Origin: Telmatactis stephensoni
Taxonomy: Eukaryota > Cnidaria > Anthozoa > Actiniaria > Isophelliidae
Length of the DNA: 64,000 nucleotides
Direction: 5' to 3'
NCBI GenBank assembly: GCA_029948255.1
Contig: JALIZF010001816.1
Location: 699,001-763,000, forward strand
Shown here: piece after piece, positions 25,029 to 35,993 of the stretch
Layout of the letters: each line of letters opens with the position of its first letter
How positions within the stretch are numbered: position 1 is the stretch's first letter
Position numbers and translations under genes: made by a program
The notes under the pieces: generated by a model
Database searches by the model: none
The model's input: the letters and a program-made list of their open reading frames with translations, nothing else
What the model was told of the DNA's origin: nothing

Positions 25029-25650
25029 ACTCGTGCCGAGGCCGTAGGCCGGGAACGAGTTATAAACTGCAAATGTTTTTGTGGTTACTGGCTTTATAAC
25101 AGTAACACACTAAGTCATGGCCTTCATGGCCTATTAGTGTTTGCCTTTGTCCTTCTATTATCATACATGGGTATTATATATATACGACATGCAAAAATAT
25201 TACCTGCGAATATACCAGTTTATTCAACTTTTTATTTCACTATATATCTCAATTGTTTGCTGTAAAGACTTCTACAACGGCGTTTTTGACACAATAACAA
25301 ATCCTGTATTTTTTCGTTCATGTTTGATCGGATGTTTTATACATGAATAAATGACGTTACGTGACGGCCAAACGCGCAGTACAAGGTCAAGTTCCATACA
25401 ATGGTCTGCTCCAGAATTCCGATATTAAAATTCAGTACAAAAACCTCTCAAGATCTCTTGAATGCTTGAATGAGGAATATAATTGACTTGCTTCTATATA
25501 TGTTCGTTCAGCAACATGTAGGATGAGAAATTCGTGGTTTTCCAGCTCATAGGAAACAGTCTTTATCGCGAGGGCCTCCTTTCAAGTACACCCTTTAGAG
25601 TTCGATATTTGGTCAAAGTATTGGACATGAAGCTCAAAATAACAGCCAAT
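25029..25650. mobile_element. Non-autonomous inverted-repeat element, copy 3 (3' truncated)
   Basis: Begins with actcgtgccgaggccgtagg followed by ccgggaacgagttataaa, the inverse of the right ends of copies 1 and 2. It then follows copy 2 from about 17920 onward until homology fades near 25650. The right terminal repeat is absent. Confidence 0.7.
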
Positions 25651-25929
25651 TCTGAAGCTTGTCAGCAGATAAATCTCCAAAAGAAGATGTCATATATAAG
25701 GATCGAATATAAAACGTGCATGTGGAAAAAAACAGTAGTCTGCCGTCCTCTTCAGGCATAAGTATATAGGTTTTATGATCTTGAAAAATTGATATGAATA
25801 TCAAAAGAAGACATGAATTCACCATTGGAGAAAAGCCAAAAATTCCTTTTGTCTTAATTAGTTGTGTAGGCCTCTTTTACGATAACCTTTCATGTCTTTC
25901 ATGAAAAGATATATTTTAATGTTGTAACC

Positions 25930-26170
25930 TTACAGATGCGGCTGTCGAGGATACAGGCAACAAACTCGTGCAACATTTCGCGGAACATTGTTGCCGGCGT
26001 TGCAAGTTGCAGAGCAAATGTTGCTCGTATTACCATCCCGTGCGCGACTAGTTTCCTTTATTGCAGGAGTAGAAACACTTTCTATTTTTTTGTAACAAAG
26101 ATAAGTTGTCGCGCACGGAGTGGTAATAATACGAGCAACATTTGCCGGGCACGTGCACGTCAGTTTTCTA
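25930..26170. mobile_element. Fold-back element with gcaacattt/aaatgttgc blocks
   Basis: gcaaatgttgctcgtattacca followed by cccgtgcgcgac is inverse to gtcgcgcacggagtggtaat followed by aatacgagcaacatttgc. Related gcaaca/tgttgc-rich sequences recur at about 26840-27110 and 42730-43340. Confidence 0.6.
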
Positions 26171-27554
26171 TACACGCGCGGGACGGGACGGGATTAAACG
26201 TCATATTCTCGAACATGACGGCGTGCTGGTCAACACTGCTATGACATAACGTTGTTATGTTCGAAACTTTATAACTCATTCAGAATCCGCAAGCATATTG
26301 AAAATCCAGTTAACGCCGACCAGTATGTATTGCAAGCGCGTCTCTAATAGTGATTTGCGCGAGCCTGTTGTAATCATTGTTTCGTCATAACAAATTAACC
26401 AATTAGCGTTCTTCGATCTAAACACATGGGTAAGTTATCAATCTTCAGTACGTTGCGCATTTAAATATTCGTGTTACGTTATAGTTAATCTAATTCTATG
26501 GTGTGATGACTAGTTGCTATTTGTTGGAAAAAAGCTCAGTCATTTTGGCCTATCTTCACTGTCATTCATACATCAAGTCAAATCTTCATGGTAGCATGGG
26601 TTTTTTGGAACGGAGAAATGACAACCTTTGGTCTTGCTCCAGTCTTTAGGCAAAGAGAAGGTACGATATTCTATATTACATGCCTTGCCTTGGTGAAGTA
26701 GTATCTATAACCCATATATGACAGTACATCCCACTCCAGCCCTTTCCGGCCGCACGGGCTAAAGAAAACACTAGTACTAGAGCAGATAACGGAAAAGAAA
26801 GGAAATAAAGAGTACTAGCAGACATTACGGTTACGGTTGCTCTACGAAATTTACGTTGCATGCTATGCACAAATACAGACAAGGTGCAGTTATGTGAGTA
26901 AGGCCTGGAGACATGATACAACTTATTTGCAACATTGCACGCAACACAGATTTGCATCCTGTGTCCACTCCTGCAATTGTTGCTCGCAACATTATAGACG
27001 CAGGTTTAGTATCGAGTTCTACTTCTGCAACATTTCCTGCAGCATTGCGCGCAATATTGCAGGGGCGGATACTCGGTGCAACTTTGTTGCGTGCATGCAA
27101 TGTTGCAGAAAGTGTATCCTGGCCTTTCTTTTTTCGTATACTACCGTCTTCCAGCTCTTACGACAAAACAATATTATAATATTGCTTCATGATTCGTCAC
27201 CTCTAAAAGGGTTTTATTACGCTCTACAAGTGATAGAGTTCCAACCCACGGGTATTTATACTAAACTGCATGAGGTACATGGCTTGCAGCAAATGTCAGC
27301 AATATAGGTGCTCGATCTTTTTTACGGTGTTACATATTTTCATTCATTCCTTATTACATGTATCTTCATACATCGATGAAATCCAAACTAACTCACTTAT
27401 TAAAATTTCAACTAAACACAAACTGAAACTTACTTACACATTTTCTGGTTGCTGAACTCTAGCTAGGGCACATTGCGCGCGCAACTTCAGCTAAATTGAT
27501 CGTTGTTATCGTGGGTTGCATTTCAATTCACTTTTTCATTTAACTCATTCGCAG
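26171..27554. other. Region upstream of the iRhom-like exons, 5' exons not identified
   Basis: The first exons of the rhomboid-like gene should lie here or further left, but no frame gives the first transmembrane segment with a fitting donor. The stretch includes a gcaac-rich repeat (26840-27110) resembling the one at 42730-43340. Confidence 0.4.
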
Positions 27555-30363
27555 AACCTTTAACTTTAAAAGGAACTACAACTATCAAACATACCGACTA
27601 CCCCAACCCTTGGCTTGGCTTCTCATATGCTACCCTTATCCATTATGGAGCTTTATATCCCCCATGTATGAGAACAGACTACCGGTACAACTTACAATAC
27701 ATGACGGCTTGGCAATGGCCTTTGTCACAAGCAACAAAGCTAGGATGTTGTGAACAACCTGTGATGAATGTGGCAGCAACAATAACTGAGGTGAGATTTC
27801 TTCCCACTTTTCTTGCTTATTATTCAACCTGGGACCCGTTTCTTGAAAGCCGACCCCCCGGGGGGTCTCCATTGTAAAAGGATCGGGTATGCTCTTCGTA
27901 TCTCGTAGGGGTAAAAATCAGCGATTTGGTATCTTTTAGGGTGTTAAAATTGAAGTTTAGAGTTTTAGCATTTCCTGGTCTCTCTTAGGGTATCAAAAGA
28001 GCCCATCGCTTATTATCTAGTTCTCGAATGGAAGAAATTTGCCCAACAAAAGCGTGTCGACCGTTCAATTTTATGTTCATTCATTAGCTTGATTTCGCTG
28101 GTATCTCTTAGGGGTTAAAAATCGTCCAGCCACGCCCTTCTTAAAAGACTTCCGGTTTCTTTTAGGGGTATTTTTGAAAATTTCCGACGAGTATACCCGA
28201 TCCTTTTACAATGGAGTTCTCCCCCCCCCCCCCCCCCCCCCGGGGGCCGACCCACGTTCCAGTTTTCTTATCACTTTTCTTAGGATAACTGCAAGTCACT
28301 GGTGTCTAACAACACAAGAAGCTGGAAGCCAATCTTATGTAGTAAACGACCAACTGGGGAAAACTTTGTGGCACATGTTATCCGACCATGTTGTGAAAGT
28401 CTTACTAATAAATGTCACATGACAAGTCCACAGCATTGTTGGTTTATAAAAGGGACTTATCACTACCACGCTGATCATTGTTCACAGGTAACAATTACAA
28501 GTTATAAGCTGCTGTGGCATTTTATTATTGAAAGAACGAATGCACTTTAAGGGTACCGGGCTGAGCTCATCATAGGAAGAGTTTTGCAGCTCCCCAAAAA
28601 ATGTTCATGTCATTCCAGGTAGAAAAGAAAACGTAAATCGACATTCTTTTCCCTGTCTCCATTTAAAATTCTTACCCAAAAATTGCGCAAAACTTGTCCT
28701 GTTACGAAATCAACCAAGAGCGAAATCGTGAACGCCCTTATATGGCACGAGATTAACTGGTTTAACGTGTGTGCGTGACTTTAAGACAAGGCAGCTGTAT
28801 CAAAAATATACATTAATTTTCAAATCTTTTTGTTTTTGGGAACGCGCGTACAATATGCTGCAAACGTTAATAGATGTAACAATAGCATCAACATCTTCGG
28901 CTTCTTTTTCCTCAGATCGATTGTTTAAGTTTAAGATGTTCCATGGGGTCACTACTGAAGATCAAAGATAGTCATCGCCTATCATCTAGTTTACCTCCAT
29001 CTCAGAGCCAATGGTGGCGTTTTATCTCTACCATCTATGTTTCTCAGGGGGTCATAGACGGGGTACTACTCACCTCACTGGTATTTCCATTTAGTTGGCT
29101 TCTTGAAAGAAAAATAGGTTGGTTGCGCGTGGCTCTGATACATTTTACGACCGGGGCAGGAGGACACATGGTAAATATTGAAAGTCTTCAAAGCACATTT
29201 TACTGGACAAATTCCTGAAAGGCCGAATACTATTAATATGGGGTTAAAATGAGATTATCTCCACACAAAAATGCGCGTCCATGAAAACTAGCCTGCGTAG
29301 CGGCCCATGGGAAGGCAGGGGAAGGGGAGAGAGAAGAGGGACTGCTTCCCTTAATTCCCCTCCTTCCCAGTCCCCCTTCCCTCTAGAAAATTCCTCTAGA
29401 ACCGAGGGTAGCCCTTGCCAAAAGAAAATCACCGTTTTAGTAGACGTAAGTCCAATTCAAAAACGCCAAGAAAAGTTATTATGGATGTCGTCTTAGCTAT
29501 ATTACACATCGTTCTATTTTACAAAATCAGGTGTTAAAACATGAAAAACTTGTGAAAACCCTTACAAACCGTGGGAAAAAGATTCCTATTTACGGGTTGT
29601 TTATGCGAAGGCGAGACGCATTTCCCTTGCTTGTAGACGATAAGACATTTCTTTTGTTTCTTTTAACTTGGGAACAGTACATATGAATAGCCAATTAGAC
29701 TATGTCCACGCTAATTCGGGCAAATTTGAGAACGCATAACTTCTTATACGCCCTTTAACCTCCGCACTAAATCAGCGTTGCTACGTTTGTTGTCTAAGTT
29801 CAAAACAGGAGAAAAAAGATGCGTTTATTTCAATTTATCACGACTAGTGTGGACGGATTCTATGACATTTCAGTAGAAATATCTACCTATGTTTCCTTCA
29901 ATTGATTTACGCCCTTATTGCTCCAGCAAAGGCTAAATCGTGGTTCAAACTTTCATTCCTACAGATTGGTTCTTTGCTGACATCTCCTACATCACTGACT
30001 TCAGGCGCGGGACCATCAGTAGCTGGTATCTTGGCTGTTAGTTTAATGCGTGAGTTGTCAAGCAGGAAAAGAGTCCCTAAGAACCGTTCTTCCTACATAA
30101 GTTGTATTTGCGTTCTAATATTAGTATTCTTTTTTGGTATTTTTCCACGAGTTAATAACTTGTCAAATCTTGGTGGTTTGGTTCTTGGATTTCTATCATA
30201 TTTTGTTTATTTATCACATTCCAAGGTTATAAGATGCTGTTGTTGTTTTTGTATTATTGTCATTATTGTAATTTGTCTTTTCGTATTCTACGAAGTGCAA
30301 CTTCATTGTAAATGGTGTCAGAGGTTTGATTGTTGGCCATATTTACAGGGATGGTGTAAATAA
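27555..30363 (+). CDS. iRhom-like rhomboid pseudoprotease, last four exons (5' end missing)
   Basis: Exons 27555-27790, 28284-28487, 28916-29170 and 29965-30363 (stop TAA) have canonical junctions and matching phases, giving 363 residues plus a split first codon. The first two exons match the lumenal iRhom homology domain: NPWLGFSYATLIHYGA, PPCMRTD, LGCCEQP, then IRPCCESLTNKCHMTSPQHC and YHADHCSQ, which parallel the RPCC..K..C..T..YC.F..G..H..A..CSQ pattern. Exon 3 carries IDC...C and the rhomboid core with LLERKIGWLRVALIHF and TGAGGHM. Exon 4 has the remaining membrane helices and a Cys-rich tail. Where active rhomboids have GASG, this has GAGP (30004-30015), and the catalytic His position is Asn (30166-30168, LSNLGG), so proteolysis is not expected. 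iRhoms act in the ER and Golgi as trafficking partners of membrane clients such as ADAM17. That this protein does so is inference. Confidence 0.8.
27854..28250. mobile_element. TIR element with poly-C end (family 1, copy 2) in an iRhom-like intron
   Basis: Left ccccccggggggtctccatt gtaaaaggatcggg, right cccgatccttttacaatgga followed by 22 C. The interior is nearly the same as 2456-2880. It occupies most of the intron between the first two recognised exons of the rhomboid-like gene. Confidence 0.8.
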
Positions 30364-31780
30364 TTATTTAGCTTCATGCTTCAGTTTGTTTGTTTGTTTT
30401 ACGGTGAAATAAAAACAAATATATAACTTCAATGTTACGTATAGAGAATTAAGCTATATATATTGTAAAATATAGTAAGAAGCAAGGATGGCACAGTTGG
30501 TCGGTGCGCGGCCTTCGGTACGAGAGGTGAGAGGGGGTAGGCGCACCTTCGTAAGCTTAAACAAGAGCCCCTGGTTCGGGAGGATTGGGCAACCACTCCC
30601 CGCTCTTCGAAGATAAATTACCTTTTTTAGTGAGGAAAAATAGGGGAGTACCCGAGTACTATGTTCTCCCTATTTAAATCCCGTGGTATATGTCTAGAAT
30701 ACGTTCCTCATTTTCAAGTTAAACTGATTAAATTTCGTTCTATTTTTCATAAACCACTGTCAGACTACTTCGTGTCCTTCCAGTCTACCTTTTACAATGC
30801 ACACAGGATGCAACATCTCTTGCCATGTTGCACACTGCAAGACCGTCCACAGAACTTCACCGTAAGGCAACTGCTATGCACAATATCGTCTAAAGGATAG
30901 TTACAAGAGTCGAGCCAGTTATTTATACCATGTTTTAAGGTTGCCCATACCTATTGATTTGTTTGTCAACAGGCAACGCAAATTTGTATCGTAAATTGGC
31001 GCGAAACATGCTGTATGTAGTCCTCTATGCCTTTATACTGGATCAATGAAATAGGAAAAAAATCATCTTGGATATTTGGGATTATTTATGACCATTTTTT
31101 CTCAACTGAAAGCCCTTTTAAAAATCGTTTGGTATCTTGAAATATTTGACTTAACTCGCAGAAAAATGATTACCTTGGGTACAAATCAAGGCTTGAAGAC
31201 AAATGGCTATAAATTTCTCAAAAATCGGACAAGGTTTTAGTGTTAAAAGACTTGATTGAAATTCATGCCAGACATTAACAAATCAATAGTACGGGCCACC
31301 TTAAATTGCACAATATGACAGAAATGTCGATGGCTTTGCGTGACTTGATCTTGACATACACGTAAAATCAATCATTGTAAATGTATACAACTTTGCTCTC
31401 GATCAACTCATGAGCCAGTTTCCGTACGTTGTAGGGAACGTTGCATCATTTCACACTCCCAAGTGGCATTTTGCTATGCACCAGCAGAAAAGTGCATTTA
31501 AGCCCAGTATACGTACACACGAGGGAGCTTGCTCCCGCAACACGCTCATTTTCCACAACCAGTACACACAAGAGTAAAAGGGAGATATACCATGCATGGG
31601 GTGACTAGTGTTTTGATGCCAGTGACATCAGGGCAGCCATATTGGACGAACCTTTACCTCCTCTTTCCATCAGTGTTCTAAGGGTGTTTAAAGCTACACA
31701 GAATGGAAAGAAGTCGAAACAAGTGTGATGTGATCTGTCAGAGGAACTGGGCTGGGATCTCTCACACCCAGCTACACTGG
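30364..31780. other. Intergenic stretch without recognisable gene
   Basis: Contains the SINE at 30485-30660 and an inverted pair gtacacacgagggagcttgc / agtacacacaagagtaa near 31500-31570. No supported gene. Confidence 0.4.
30485..30660 (+). mobile_element. tRNA-derived SINE-like sequence
   Basis: ggatggcacagttggtcggt resembles a tRNA A box (tggcacagttgg), and ggttcgggagg about 65 bp later resembles a degraded B box. Too altered to be a functional tRNA. Confidence 0.5.
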
Positions 31781-32309
31781 CTCCTTATTCCTCAAATATT
31801 TCTATAGATGACATAGCATAGCATATGGTCCTTTTCACGCTCATAGGAAAACTGCTCAAGTTCTAAAAGAGAACATTCCCATGGTATTCCTTTTGGGAGT
31901 AAGAAACCAGTGACAAAATAATACTGTGTTCTGAAGAATGGGTTACTGAAAAATTCTGTTTTGTGATTTGATAAAAACAAACAATACTAGACAAAAGTAA
32001 GCAGAATTATTTTATTTGAGCAAGGTACATCAGTGAGGTTGTTGGCCTTGGTAATTCACTACCTTGATGATATTCTAAAAAAGAATTAAAAAAGTTGTGT
32101 TAATATACAATAAGAACTTGATGGCTCTAAATTCTATCAAATAATGGATAACATAAGAGTTCAATCCTTATTATCAAAATCCTTTAGAATCATTTCACTT
32201 TCAAATTTGTTTGACAAGACCTACATATAGATATTACTTTAGTCTAAACAAACAAACAAAAACTGTTCCAATATAGAGACTTGTGCCTTTAATCTGTAAT
32301 TTCTGTCTT

Positions 32310-32788
<479 letters not shown>

Positions 32789-33684
32789 GTGATGGCAGCC
32801 ATGTTAGATATCAGGAACAAATGAATATCCTTTCTTGAAGATTTGCTTTTCTAATGTCAAATCTTATCGTTCCTGCCATCTAACATGGCCAGTTGATTAT
32901 TTATGCAAAGGTCTAACAGTGTGGAAAGTCATATCATCCCACACATGGATTGTCACATTATGTAACATGTTAGCCCTTTATTTCTTCTCATACCATTGGT
33001 ATCAGAGACATTGGTATCAGAGATTTCTTTGGTGTAGTTCTGTTGCACAAATGGGGCCAGTAATTTGAATTAAACAAATAAAAGTCTAAACATCTAAGTC
33101 TGATACCACTGCATTTGTGGTACCAGAGGAGGATTCTCATATATTTTGGTCAAGAGATTATTAATGGGGATTTCTATTTTCCCTTCTAAAATGTACCAAA
33201 GGTCTCTAGTACCAATAACAACATACATAATCTTAATCTGTTACTGATTTTCATCAAAGGATGAGTGGTTGACAGCAAGTAGCCAGTGTCACATCAAAAA
33301 AAAAAAACATTGTCTGCCTGGGTAAACAGCAACACAAATCATGTTCTGGACCCCCATTGGTCTTACTGGTTTTGAACAAAATGCCTATGATTGGCCAAAT
33401 CATGATGGTCATTCTAATGCCGTTTCTTATTGGATGTTCTTTTGTACCACCATGATGTGACTGACTGTTTCCATGGAAATGCCCAATAGAAAACAGTATG
33501 TTTTAGCCAATCACAATCTTCATTTCAAATCACAAAGAAGTTGGAACATGATTCTTGTGGCTGTTATTCAGACCAACTAAACAAGTTTTTCCAGATGTGT
33601 CAGACTAGCCAGCAAGTACCCTAAAAGTTACCAAACTCTGCAATATTGACTCCTTAAAGGTATGATGACCACCCCTGCTGAAAA

Positions 33685-33990
33685 TATAGTCAATTGAAAA
33701 AACGTTGTCTGGTCTAAAATCATAGAACATAGAAGCTGAGACCTAAATGGTGCTTGGGATGTCAATAATTACATTCTGATTTATTCATTTACGCTGTGCC
33801 TTCGATGCAAAATGCTGAAAGCGTATGCAGGACCTGAATTGGTGAGCCGTTTGGCTTCAAAGTTTTATTGATTGCAGTGTAAATGAATAAATCAGAATAT
33901 AATTATTCACTGATCCCATGCACCATTTCAGTCTCAGCTTCTATGTTCTATGTTTTTAGACCCGACAATGATTTTTTCAATTGACTATAT
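33685..33990. mobile_element. 306-bp MITE-like element of the agaagctgag family
   Basis: Left atatagtcaattgaaaaaac ... catagaagctgagac is inverse to gtctcagcttctatg ... ttttttcaattgactatat on the right. The inner arms cattctgatttattcattta and taaatgaataaatcagaat also pair. Confidence 0.85.
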
Positions 33991-34092
33991 ATGGGAGTCT
34001 TCCCAATAGTTTCACTTCTACCACAGTTTGAAATGTGGTAAGAAAGAGTACATGTAGGAATGGTCCAGCCAATCAAATCCTAACAAAATTGG

Positions 34093-34245
34093 TTCCCTTG
34101 CTTATGGAGGGATTTCATGGCAGCCATGTTTGTGAGCAAGTACAATAGAAAGTTATTGAATTATTAGCAAAAGATTTTATTTCTCTTGGGAGAAAATGAC
34201 TATTATTTTGACCACAAACATGTCTGCCGTGAAATCCCTCTATTT
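34093..34245. mobile_element. Short fold-back element
   Basis: gagggatttcatggcagcca followed by tgtttgtg is inverse to cacaaacatgtctgccgtga followed by aatccctc. Confidence 0.75.
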
Positions 34246-34956
34246 GTAGGTTACTAGTGATTGACACCTTATACAACGTATCAAAACCTAGTAGACTTTA
34301 CTGATCACTTCCCAAGATGCAGTTGAGAGAGCCCTGTACTATCCAAAGCCTTGGTTTCAGTGCATATCACGTACTTACAATGACGATTTGACAATAAAGC
34401 AGCTTCAGTTGCTAATTAAACGATATATAATTTACATGTTAATTAGTGTAATGAGAACGAGTCTTGGATAGCACAGGATTCACTGAACTGTATTTTGGGA
34501 AATGACAATATCTTCAATAGACTGAAACATTATTATTGATTATAGACCTTGTGGTAACAGACCTATTTGCTTGCCACAATGTTATGTTAATTGGTTCTCT
34601 TGGGAATAAGATTCTTTGTTTGTGGTGCACATTTTTTCATGTCTTTCTAGTTGAAGCATTTCAAACAAAGAATATATTTCCCATTAGGAATATAATAGGA
34701 AAACATTGTGGCAATCGAACAAGGTCTATCTCTTGATTTACCTCATTGTTCAAGATCACAGAAATTATTTATTTCATTGAACATGCTATAATATCTTCAA
34801 GACTTTTTTAATTTTCTATCATTTACTCATCATAACAATATTCCCTTGTCTGTCAGACACATAGTGAATACAGTTTGGTACTAAAGTATGTTTACTATGC
34901 TAAACTGTACATAAATATGTAGTATATTATCATGGGACACCAACCTTTGATGTAGA

Positions 34957-35391
34957 TCATTCTGTGGCCATAGCTTGTACTTCTTCCTCGGTGTGTTTTC
35001 CCTTCTCTGCCAACTTAGATCGGTTCTTTCGCTCCAAAATCCTCTTACGATCCTTGTCGAGCTTGAGCTTAACGACCTCTACTTTACTAGGATGGATTCC
35101 TACACTAACCGTAGCGCCATTAGCTTTCTCTCTCTGGATTCTATCGATGTGAATAACCCACTTTTTACGGTAAACCTGAATGATTTTTCCAACTTGTTGG
35201 CTTCTAAAATGCCCACGTGTGACCTGGACTTCGTCGTCTTTACGAACTGGGATTGAGCGAACGTTGTATTTTTGTCTCAATTCTTTCGACAAGGGAGCAC
35301 TCATGAGCTTTCTTCTAACACTTGATGGGGCCGAGAAGTGAGCCTTTCGGCATTTTCTGCGTGAAGAAGAGACTTCTTTATGTTGCTTCAT
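34957..35391 (-). CDS. RPL26: 60S ribosomal protein L26 (uL24), intronless copy
   Basis: 144 residues, the usual length for metazoan L26. Highly conserved segments are visible: [68 protein letters not shown], and [14 protein letters not shown]. The protein sits near the nascent-chain exit of the large ribosomal subunit. The KOW segment reads [11 protein letters not shown], with Arg-Ser where the family commonly has Lys-Gly. The coding region has no intron, unusual for this gene in animals. A pyrimidine tract cttcctctt about 40 bp upstream of the ATG could be a 5' TOP start site or part of a splice acceptor for a 5' UTR intron. It could therefore be the functional gene or an intact retrocopy. 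No poly-A remnant is evident after the stop, which argues mildly against a recent retrocopy. Confidence 0.93.
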   Translation of the reverse strand: MKQHKEVSSSRRKCRKAHFSAPSSVRRKLMSAPLSKELRQKYNVRSIPVRKDDEVQVTRGHFRSQQVGKIIQVYRKKWVIHIDRIQREKANGATVSVGIHPSKVEVVKLKLDKDRKRILERKNRSKLAEKGKHTEEEVQAMATE

Positions 35392-35993
35392 TTTTTGCTT
35401 CCAACCTCATGCAACACAAGCCACTAAGAGGAAGAACACCGTCAGAGGGGGGTGGCAAATAGCATTAATTCGACCCCAAACCGCTGAATAAAACGTGGGC
35501 TCTTATGGGAGAAACCGAAAGAAAACATTTATAAAACTAACAAAAACGAAATAAACACACCAAAAAAGATAAATTTAACAAGCTGAAATTATTAAGAAAG
35601 TTTTCACATCTATCAAAAGCCTTGTTATCTTTTTATCTCTTCACATGATGTTTTCCCAATAGCCACAGGAAACCCGGTCTGAAAGATTTATGTACAGAAA
35701 TAATTTTTACATCCCCAAAATTCAATTTGGCATTTTTATGAATCACACTTTATTTTTATCGCAATTCTTTATTCATAACGTTTGTTAACAAAAAAAACAA
35801 CAACAAACAAACAAAAAATCAAGCGCGTTTTACATGTAGACTTCAACGGGCTTCCTGTGTCAATATACAATTTTCTATTTTTAGAGACTTGAACACCTCT
35901 GACCCACAACAACGCGGTTTCATTCACAATGGCAAGTGTTCTTCCAAAGAAAGACCAAAATAATTGAAGAATTTTGACATATTTAAAACAGAG
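35392..35993. promoter_or_regulatory. Divergent promoter interval between RPL26 and the SorCS-like gene
   Basis: The two genes start head-to-head 602 bp apart, so both promoters must lie here unless they have distant 5' exons. On the plus side a short upstream ORF (35929-35967, 12 codons and stop, MASVLPKKDQNN) precedes the SorCS-like ATG, assuming that part is transcribed. Confidence 0.5.

Noticed and set aside
26831..27307. 156-codon plus-strand ORF and its minus partner, Cys-rich
   Set aside because: It lies in a gcaac/gttgc-rich repeat that recurs at 42730-43340. The cysteines come from tgc/tgt in the repeat, with no domain spacing.
27503..27554. Upstream extension of the first iRhom-like exon as an N-terminal signal peptide
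   Set aside because: The frame stays open but has no ATG, and a good acceptor (ttcgcag) at 27548-27554 marks the exon start. iRhoms need earlier cytosolic and transmembrane parts.
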